Below, in pieces: positions 58,351 through 64,000 of a stretch of DNA of 64,000 nt (within the stretch, counting starts at the first letter, position 1; every line of letters starts with the position of its first letter). Both the position numbers and the translations under genes were made by a program. Under the pieces are notes generated by a model. It was not told the origin of the DNA and ran no database searches. It saw nothing but the letters and a program-made list of their open reading frames with translations. The DNA comes from Nocardia mexicana NBRC 108244 (GTDB lineage Bacteria; Actinomycetota; Actinomycetes; Mycobacteriales; Mycobacteriaceae). Location of the stretch: the NCBI RefSeq assembly GCF_001613165.1, contig NZ_BDBV01000024.1, positions 62,001-126,000 on the forward strand, given 5' to 3'.

Positions 58351-60979
58351 CCAGGGCCTTGTACGCGGTATCGGCGGCCACGATCGCCGGGATCGCGGCC
58401 GCCGCTCCCGCCCATCCGAGGGCGGTCGGCGGCGATCCGCCCAGCAGGCCGGGCAGGGGTGGCAGCCAGAGAAACGCCGCGAGCAGGGCAAGTTCGGCGG
58501 CCAGCGCGCCCAGCAGCAGGGGGTTGCCGCGCCAGCCCGTGACCCATACGCCGCGGGTCTCGCTCCGGCAGGCGAACGCGTTGGTCAGCTGGCCGAAAAC
58601 GACTGCGGCGAAGAGGGATCCGGAGGCCGCCGCCACGACGGACTCGTCGGCCGTATCGCCCGGCACCCAGCCGCCCGCGTACAGGACGGCGAGGAATACG
58701 AGCATGCCGGTCACCGCCTCGGCCGGACCCAGCGCGAGGAACACCCGCCGCAGCAGGCGGCCGTCCATCAGGCGCCTCAGCCTCGCGGGACGGGACATCG
58801 TGCGTGGATTGGGCGGCTCGGCGCCGAGCGCGAGGGCGGGCAGCATATCGGTGCCGATATCGAGAGCCAGCACCTGTAAGACGGTGAACCCCAGGGGAAT
58901 CGTGCCGCCGGAGGCGGCCCACAGCGCGAACGGTGCGAGCTCGGCGACGTTGTCGGTCAGATGGTAGGTGAGGAATCGCCGGATATTGGCGGTCGTCGCG
59001 CGGCCCAGTTCGATCGCCGAGACGATGGTGCCGAAGTGATCGTCGAGCAGAATCAGGTCGGCGGCCTCCCGGGCGACATCGGTGCCGGAGGCGCCCATGG
59101 CGACGCCGATGTCGGCCGTGCGGAGGGCCGGACCGTCGTTGACGCCGTCACCGGTCATCGCGACGATATGTCCGCGCCGCTGCAGCACCTGCGCGATACG
59201 CAGCTTGTCCTCGGGCGTGACCCGGGCCACCACGACTCCGTCGGCGTCCAGCAGCGTCCCGAGTTCGTCGTCGTCCTCGGGAAGGTCCTTGCCCTCCACC
59301 ACGATTCGACGCTCCGTGCACAGGCCGACCTCGGCGGCGACGGCGACGGCGGTCCCGGGGTGATCGCCGGTGACCATCGCCAGGCGGATACCCGCGCGAC
59401 GGCAGGCGGCGATGGCGTCGGCGACGTCGGCGCGCGGCGGGTCCTCGAGTGCGACGACGCCGAGCATGCGGGGGGCTGCGGATCCGGGCGCGGACGCGAC
59501 CGCGATCACACGCAGGCCGCGGGCTGTCAGCTGCGCGACTCGCGCTCTCGCAGAGGTGAATTCCGGTTCGCTCCCGTCGCCGGTCGAGCAGAGGGCGAAC
59601 ACCGCCTCCGGAGCTCCGGTGACGTGGAGACCATCGGCGTCCTCGACGACGGCCCGGCGCGTGTGCGGGTCGAACGGTATCCGCCGCCTCGGGACGGGTG
59701 CGGGCGGGCAGCCGGCGCGTGCGGCCAGGACGTGCAGCGCGACCTCCATCGGATCGCCGACCGGCACCCACCGGCCGCTCCGCTGCGCCGCGTGGACGTC
59801 CGGTGAGCACCGTGCGGCCGAATCCGCCAGTGCCGCTGCGGCATTCATCGCCTCCGGAGTTCCCGCCAGTCGACCGGTGGGTTCGTATCCCGTGCCGCTG
59901 ACGGTGACCGTGCCGTGCGGCGTCCACACCTCCACGACCTGCATCTCGTTACGAGTCAGGGTGCCGGTCTTGTCCGTGCAGACGAAGGTGGCCGCGCCGA
60001 GGGTCTCGACCGCCTCCAGACGGCGCACCAGCGCATCGGCCCTCGCCATCCGCTGCGCGGCGCGTGCCAGTGAGAGGGTCACGGTCGGCAGCAGACCCGT
60101 GGGCACGAGCGCGACGGTGACGCCGACCGCGAACAGGAAACTGTTGCGCCAGTCCATGCCGAGAACCGCGAACAGCGGGAACGCCACCGCGCCGACGCCC
60201 ACCGCGAGCAGCGCGATGACACGGACGACGCGATTCAGCTGCCGCGACAGGGGACTGGGCGGTCGGCTCGCATGCTCGGTCACGGCCGCGAGCCCGGCGA
60301 GCCGGGTGCGTCCCCCGGTCGCCGTCACCACCGCTTCGCCCTGTCCCGCAACGACATACGTTCCGGCGAGGATCTGCCGTCCGGTGTCGACGGCGACCGG
60401 GCGGCTCTCCCCGGTGAACATCGATTCGTCCACCTCGAATCGTGCCGCCGCGGAGACCCTCGCGTCGGCGCACACTCGATCACCGGCCTCCAGCACCACG
60501 ACGTCGTCGACCACCAGATCCGCCGAATCGACGACGGTCGTTCGCCCGTCGCGCCGTACCCGAGCCCGCATCGGCAGCAGATCACGCAGCCGCTGTGTGG
60601 CTCGGTCGGCCCGGTACTCCTGCGCGAAGGAGAAGACGCCGTTGAGAATCACGACGACCGCGATCGCGATCGCCAGCGTCGGCATCCCGCCCGCCAGCGC
60701 CAGTCCGGCGGCCACCCAGAGCAGTACCGCGAAGAAGTGCGTCAACTGCGCCAGCAGCAGAAGCGCGGGGTTGGGGTGCGGTGGGCCCGGAAGCGCGTTG
60801 CGGCCGTCACGCTCACGCCGTAGCGCCACCTCGGTCGCCGTCAGACCCGCGGGCGGTAGCACTGTGGCCGCGGCAGCATCGCCCTTCCCGGCAGCTTCCG
60901 GGTGATACCGCTCGGCATCGTGTGGGCGCGGTGCCGCGTTCATGCCTCCGCCGGAAGCTCCGTCGCACGGACGCCGCAT
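58283..60979 (-). CDS. ctpF: P-type cation-transporting ATPase (CtpF-like)
   Basis: 898 residues against 905 in M. tuberculosis CtpF. An N-terminal cation-ATPase domain, the actuator motif FTGES (188-192), the phosphorylation site CTDKTGT with Asp336, and the hinge MTGDGVNDGPAL, with about ten membrane helices. The M4 motif is VPTGLLP (about 292-298), not the PEGL of Ca and Na/K pumps, so the ion cannot be assumed. The ATG at 60979 has AGGAGG seven bases upstream and is preferred. ctpF (Rv1997) is DosR-regulated. A DosR-like box lies about 60 bp upstream. Confidence 0.9.
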   Translation of the reverse strand: MRRPCDGASGGGMNAAPRPHDAERYHPEAAGKGDAAAATVLPPAGLTATEVALRRERDGRNALPGPPHPNPALLLLAQLTHFFAVLLWVAAGLALAGGMPTLAIAIAVVVILNGVFSFAQEYRADRATQRLRDLLPMRARVRRDGRTTVVDSADLVVDDVVVLEAGDRVCADARVSAAARFEVDESMFTGESRPVAVDTGRQILAGTYVVAGQGEAVVTATGGRTRLAGLAAVTEHASRPPSPLSRQLNRVVRVIALLAVGVGAVAFPLFAVLGMDWRNSFLFAVGVTVALVPTGLLPTVTLSLARAAQRMARADALVRRLEAVETLGAATFVCTDKTGTLTRNEMQVVEVWTPHGTVTVSGTGYEPTGRLAGTPEAMNAAAALADSAARCSPDVHAAQRSGRWVPVGDPMEVALHVLAARAGCPPAPVPRRRIPFDPHTRRAVVEDADGLHVTGAPEAVFALCSTGDGSEPEFTSARARVAQLTARGLRVIAVASAPGSAAPRMLGVVALEDPPRADVADAIAACRRAGIRLAMVTGDHPGTAVAVAAEVGLCTERRIVVEGKDLPEDDDELGTLLDADGVVVARVTPEDKLRIAQVLQRRGHIVAMTGDGVNDGPALRTADIGVAMGASGTDVAREAADLILLDDHFGTIVSAIELGRATTANIRRFLTYHLTDNVAELAPFALWAASGGTIPLGFTVLQVLALDIGTDMLPALALGAEPPNPRTMSRPARLRRLMDGRLLRRVFLALGPAEAVTGMLVFLAVLYAGGWVPGDTADESVVAAASGSLFAAVVFGQLTNAFACRSETRGVWVTGWRGNPLLLGALAAELALLAAFLWLPPLPGLLGGSPPTALGWAGAAAAIPAIVAADTAYKALVRPGRGTASPSSWRRRCPGRRW

Positions 60980-61038
60980 CGGCAACCTCCTGAGGATCGT
61001 CCTGGAAACGAGCGTGCGCGCGCGGCACACAGGCGTCG

Positions 61039-61056
61039 AGGGGCGAAGGTCCTGGG
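61039..61056 (-). promoter_or_regulatory. DosR-box-like site upstream of ctpF
   Basis: GAGGGGCGAAGGTCCTGG; the complement has GGACCTTCGCCCC, close to the hydrogenase box at 36172. Confidence 0.5.
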
Positions 61057-61153
61057 CCCGCAGGCGGAATCGACATGCCTGCTTGCCGATCCGGGCGTCT
61101 CCGCAGCAGCGTCATGCACGGGTAACGCATGTCCGCGGCGATTCCCGGCCCGA

Positions 61154-61242
61154 TGGTCCCCGGCGCCGGTGGCCATGTGCTCTGCCGCCGACTCCCGGCG
61201 CTGAGCACAGTGGTGGGCGGACACCTGCGCGAATGGCGAGAA
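61154..61242 (+). repeat. Promoter/leader segment, copy 2 (similar to 18467-18552)
   Basis: It starts TGGTCCC, has the exact 20-base match GGTGGCCATGTGCTCTGCCG (61168-61187), then CCCGGCGCTGAGCACAGTGGTGGGCG and GCGAGAA, in the same order as copy 1. No gene starts directly after it; the next gene begins 155 bp further on. Confidence 0.65.
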
Positions 61243-61327
61243 GGCGCGGGTGTCCGCCGAGCCGGACGCCGATCGAGGACATGACGGCGTCGTACGAGGC
61301 CCGGGTGGCGCAGGGCCCGCCGGAGAT

Positions 61328-61343
61328 CGACTTTGGGCCCTGT
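61328..61343 (+). promoter_or_regulatory. DosR-box-like site upstream of USP at 61398
   Basis: CGACTTTGGGCCCTGT fits the GACTTTNGGCCC form and lies 55-70 bp before the ATG. Confidence 0.5.
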
Positions 61344-61397
61344 GCGCGCGTCACCTCGCGGGGGACGCTCGAAGGTGACATCGCAGAAGGAGAGGCC

Positions 61398-62321
61398 ATG
61401 ACGGAGACGAGGACGAGAGCGACCATCGTGGTCGGCGCCGATGGATCGGAGATCGCCCTGCAGGCCGTGGTGTGGGCCGCGGTCGAGGCCGCGCTGCATC
61501 GCTGCGCGTTGCACATCATCACCTCGTTCGGGGTGGATCCGAGGCCCGGGATGGCGTCGATACTGGCCGCGAACGAACAGCAGTGGCTGCGCGAGGACGG
61601 TGAACGCGTGCTGGCCGAGGCGGCGTCGATCGCCCGGCACGCCGTACCCGATACCGAGGTGGTGATCACCACCGAGCTGACGTTCGACCTGATCATTCCG
61701 ACCCTGCTCGAGCGGTCGATGGAGGCGCGGATGATCGTGGTCGGCAGCCGCGGCCGCGGTGCGATCCGGCGCGCGCTGCTCGGATCCGTCAGCACCGCGG
61801 TCAGCCGCCACGCGCACTGCCCGGTCGCCGTGGTCCACGGCGACGCGGCCGCCGACGCCGCTTGGGGACGCAAGCCGGTGGTCGTCGGCGTGGACGGGAC
61901 CGCCAACAGCGTCCCGGCCATCGAGTTGGCCTTCGGCGAGGCGTCGCAGCGCAAGGTGGGGCTCGTCGCCGTGCACGCCTGGAGCGATATGAGCGGGTAC
62001 GACATGCCGATCGTCGGCTGGGAGGGCATCCGCGAGACCGAGCAGGTGCTGCTGGCGGAGAGCCTGGCCGGTTGGACGGAGCGGTTCCCGGACGTGGCGG
62101 TCGAACGAGTCGTGGTGTGCGACAGTCCCACTCGTGCCCTGCTGGCCAGATCCGAGGAGGCGCAGCTGCTGATAGTCGGCAGCCACGGCCGCGGCGGTTT
62201 CCCCGGCATGGTGCTCGGGTCGACGAGTACGGCGCTGCTGCACCTGGCGCACTGCCCGACGCTCGTGGTGCCCAGCAGCGCGACGCACACCGCCCCGGCG
62301 GCGCGTGCCGCGAGCGCATAG
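61398..62321 (+). CDS. Tandem universal stress protein (type A), second copy
   Basis: 307 residues, two Usp domains (about 8-150, 158-292) and an Ala/Thr-rich tail of about 15 residues. Both ATP motifs are intact: GSRGRGAIRRALLGS and GSHGRGGFPGMVLGS. It is the close paralogue of the protein at 25211 (shared TTELTFDLIIPT, EEAQLLIVGSHGRGGF-like parts). An AAGGAGAGG site precedes the ATG. It is divergent from ctpF. Confidence 0.9.
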   Translation: MTETRTRATIVVGADGSEIALQAVVWAAVEAALHRCALHIITSFGVDPRPGMASILAANEQQWLREDGERVLAEAASIARHAVPDTEVVITTELTFDLIIPTLLERSMEARMIVVGSRGRGAIRRALLGSVSTAVSRHAHCPVAVVHGDAAADAAWGRKPVVVGVDGTANSVPAIELAFGEASQRKVGLVAVHAWSDMSGYDMPIVGWEGIRETEQVLLAESLAGWTERFPDVAVERVVVCDSPTRALLARSEEAQLLIVGSHGRGGFPGMVLGSTSTALLHLAHCPTLVVPSSATHTAPAARAASA

Positions 62322-62430
62322 GCGGACCGCGGGCTCACCGGCCCGGCACGGATGACGTTCGCGTCGCCGTGCCGGACCCACCGTCCGCTGGTGGCGGGCG
62401 TTCGCGCTATCGCGTGCGAGAGGAGTTTCG

Positions 62431-63357
62431 ATGGCAACCCAGCGAACCGATGTGCATCATCTCGCGGACGCGGCAGTCGTTGTCGGAGTGGACGGTTCGG
62501 TGGCGGCCGACACCGCGCTGGACTGGGCTGCCGATATCGCCGTATGTCGTGACCGGGCACTGCGCATCGTGCACGGCTACGACACGGTGGGCCTGCGGCG
62601 GGTGCGGGATCGGCACGGTGACCGCGTGGCGCCGATGCTCGACGCGGCGCACTCACACGCGGCGGCACTGGTGGAACGGGCGGCGCAGCGCGTCCGCGCC
62701 GCGGCACCGGGGGTCCGGGTGTCCTCGGAAGCCACGGAGTCCGGCGCGGCGGCGCTCCTGATTCGCGAGAGCGAAACGGCGTATCTGGTGGTGCTCGGCG
62801 CGGAGGGGACGAGCGAGTTCCGGTCGCACCTGGGTTCGGTATTGCTGACGGTAGCCGCTCACGGGCACGGCGCCGTGGTGGTGGTGCGCACCGACCCGGC
62901 CTCGGGAAACGCGGTGCACCGGCAGGGGCCCGTGGTCGTGGGTATCGATGGCAGCCCGGTGAGCGAGGCCGCGCTCGCGGCCGCATTCGAGGAGGCGTCC
63001 GAACGCGGAGCGGAACTGGTCGCCGTGCATGCCTGGAGCGATCTGGACCTCGGCTGGTTCGAGGGCGAGTCCGAGCTGCTCGTTCCGGTGCGGGATGCGG
63101 GCGAGACGCAGCGGGCCGTACTCGCCGAGCGGCTGGCCGGATGGCAGGAGATGTTCCCGGACGTCAGGGTGTCCCGGCGGATGTATGTTTCCGATCCCGT
63201 GCGCGCGTTGCAGCAATGGTCGGGGTCGGCGCGACTGCTCGTGGTCGGCAGCCGTGGCCGCGGCGGGTATCTCGGCACGCTGCTCGGGTCGACGTCGAAT
63301 TCGCTGGTGCAGCATGCCGAATGCCCCGTGATGGTGGTGCATCCACCGAGGTCGTAG
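62431..63357 (+). CDS. Tandem universal stress protein (type B), third copy
   Basis: 308 residues; first domain motif GAEGTSEFRSHLGS (eight-residue spacing), second GSRGRGGYLGTLLGS (intact). It is very similar to the protein at 8319 over the full length, starting with the shared TDVHHLADAAVVVGVDGS-like N-terminus. It starts 109 bp after the type A copy. AGAGGAG lies shortly upstream of the ATG. Confidence 0.9.
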   Translation: MATQRTDVHHLADAAVVVGVDGSVAADTALDWAADIAVCRDRALRIVHGYDTVGLRRVRDRHGDRVAPMLDAAHSHAAALVERAAQRVRAAAPGVRVSSEATESGAAALLIRESETAYLVVLGAEGTSEFRSHLGSVLLTVAAHGHGAVVVVRTDPASGNAVHRQGPVVVGIDGSPVSEAALAAAFEEASERGAELVAVHAWSDLDLGWFEGESELLVPVRDAGETQRAVLAERLAGWQEMFPDVRVSRRMYVSDPVRALQQWSGSARLLVVGSRGRGGYLGTLLGSTSNSLVQHAECPVMVVHPPRS

Positions 63358-63488
63358 CCGGTGTAATCGGCATCACGCGGGAGAAGTTGGACAAGTGACC
63401 TTCTTCTCTGTGCGTGGTGCCGGGCGAGTGCTGGAATTGGCGGTTGGAAGTTGCAGGACGGTTCCTCGAATCAGAGAAAGGGTGTCAC

Positions 63489-64000
63489 GTGGGTTCGTTC
63501 GGATCAGGCTCCGCCGGAGCGGACCCGGTCTCGGTGGTGTATTCCGACGACGGGTCCGAGGGATCGGTGGTTCCTCGTGCGGTGGTGCAACTCGGCCGGG
63601 CCGAGGCCATGCGATTGCTGGCCGATGCTCCGTTCGGGCGGGTCGTGTTCACGCGCGACGCGCTGCCCGCCATCCGGCCGGTCAACCACTGCCTGGACGG
63701 CGAGGAGATCATCGTCCGCACCCGCCTGACCTCGCGGCTGACCGATACCGTGCGCTCCGACCCCGCGGTGGTCGTCGCCTACGAGGTCGACGATATCGAT
63801 CCGGTCCGTCATATCGGCTGGTCGGTCGTGGTGACCGGCTTGGCTCGACCGGTCACCGATCCCGACCGGATCGCCCGATACGAGCGGGAGCTGCGGCCGT
63901 GGACCGATACGGTCATGGACGCCGTCATCGCGATCGAGCCCACCCTCGTCACCGGCGTGCGCCTGGTGGAGAAGGACGTCGCGGCCGACAGGCTCGCTTC
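63489..64000 (+). CDS. PPOX-class (pyridoxamine-phosphate-oxidase-fold) flavoprotein, 3' truncated by window
   Basis: At least 170 residues; the frame is still open at the end of the window. A flexible N-terminus of ~30 residues is followed by the split-barrel FMN fold: [45 protein letters not shown] and [14 protein letters not shown]. These are typical of the Nim-like/F420- or FMN-binding PPOX proteins. M. tuberculosis Rv3129 is a small DosR-regulated relative. The start is the GTG at 63489, with AGAAAGG seven bases upstream. The substrate is unknown. Confidence 0.82.
   Translation, partial: MGSFGSGSAGADPVSVVYSDDGSEGSVVPRAVVQLGRAEAMRLLADAPFGRVVFTRDALPAIRPVNHCLDGEEIIVRTRLTSRLTDTVRSDPAVVVAYEVDDIDPVRHIGWSVVVTGLARPVTDPDRIARYERELRPWTDTVMDAVIAIEPTLVTGVRLVEKDVAADRLA

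Larger units (their letters stand above)
60980..61397. other. 418-bp divergent promoter region between ctpF and USP
   Basis: It holds two DosR-like boxes (61039-61056 and 61328-61343) and a promoter-type segment repeated from 18467. A short in-frame stretch before the USP (from 61281) has no ribosome site and is not called a gene. Nothing else coding is seen. Confidence 0.6.

Noticed and set aside
61281..61397. Upstream in-frame extension of the USP at 61398
   Set aside because: No ribosome site before 61281, and the extension would cover a DosR-like box; the AAGGAG before 61398 decides the start.

Overview
The window is high-GC actinobacterial DNA. It reads as a dormancy/hypoxia island of a Mycobacteriales member. 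Nocardia is my best guess; Rhodococcus or a Mycobacterium is not excluded. About 60 genes are packed with many ATGA-type stop/start overlaps. Their content closely matches the DosR (DevR) regulon of Mycobacterium tuberculosis and M. smegmatis: tandem universal stress proteins, Acg-type nitroreductases, an HspX-like small heat-shock protein, PfkB, a phosphoribosyltransferase/erythromycin-esterase fusion (Rv2030c type), a Rip3-type site-2 protease (Rv2625c type), a CtpF-type P-ATPase, a WS/DGAT acyltransferase, a RafH-type hibernation factor and two DevS/DosT-like haem sensor kinases. No DevR response regulator lies inside the window. Sites resembling the DosR box (forms such as GGACTTTCGGCCC and GGGACCAACG) occur upstream of many of these genes.

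Layout. 1-9.3 kb: a SulP permease end, flavohaemoglobin, sensor kinase 1, flavodoxin, nitroreductase, a GyrI-DUF302 fusion, small membrane proteins and a universal stress protein (USP). 9.4-12.7 kb: hibernation factor coupled to a two-gene ABC exporter. 12.9-18.3 kb: a second nitroreductase, then a minus-strand block of PRT-esterase, Rip3-like protease, DUF2267 protein and flavodoxin. 18.6-24.6 kb: an operon of an unknown protein, an acetate-CoA-type ligase, pyruvate dehydrogenase E1 alpha, E1 beta and E2, and an acyl carrier protein. 24.6-31 kb: membrane protein, USP, beta-lactamase-fold hydrolase, WS/DGAT and sensor kinase 2. 31-47.7 kb: a group 3b NAD(P)-linked [NiFe] hydrogenase (hyhB, a cNMP-fold protein, hyhG, hyhS, hyhL, protease) and hypF, hypC, hypD, hypE. 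A seven-gene segment at 36.3-42.8 kb interrupts this locus; it looks lower in GC and encodes sugar-nucleotide, radical-SAM, methyltransferase, glycosyltransferase, DUF4254 and XRE proteins. 47.8-56.7 kb: flavodoxin, hspX, pfkB, USP, a PAP2-PhoD fusion and a PEP-synthase/RPH-like phosphotransferase. 56.9-58.4 kb: a DUF302, Cys-rich small protein and AhpD-like module divergent from a CsoR/CstR-type repressor, with two C6G6 operators between. 58.3-64 kb: CtpF-like ATPase, two USPs and the start of a PPOX-family flavoprotein.

Together the genes suit survival without oxygen. Haem kinases sense low oxygen. Flavohaemoglobin, nitroreductases and flavodoxins handle NO and electrons. Hydrogenase recycles reductant. 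The PDH/acetate ligase operon, PfkB and WS/DGAT redirect carbon. The hibernation factor, HspX and USPs protect ribosomes and proteins. The most novel-looking parts are the seven-gene biosynthetic segment, the PDH-ACP operon, the persulfide-sensor-like repressor module and a promoter segment duplicated at 18.5 and 61.2 kb.
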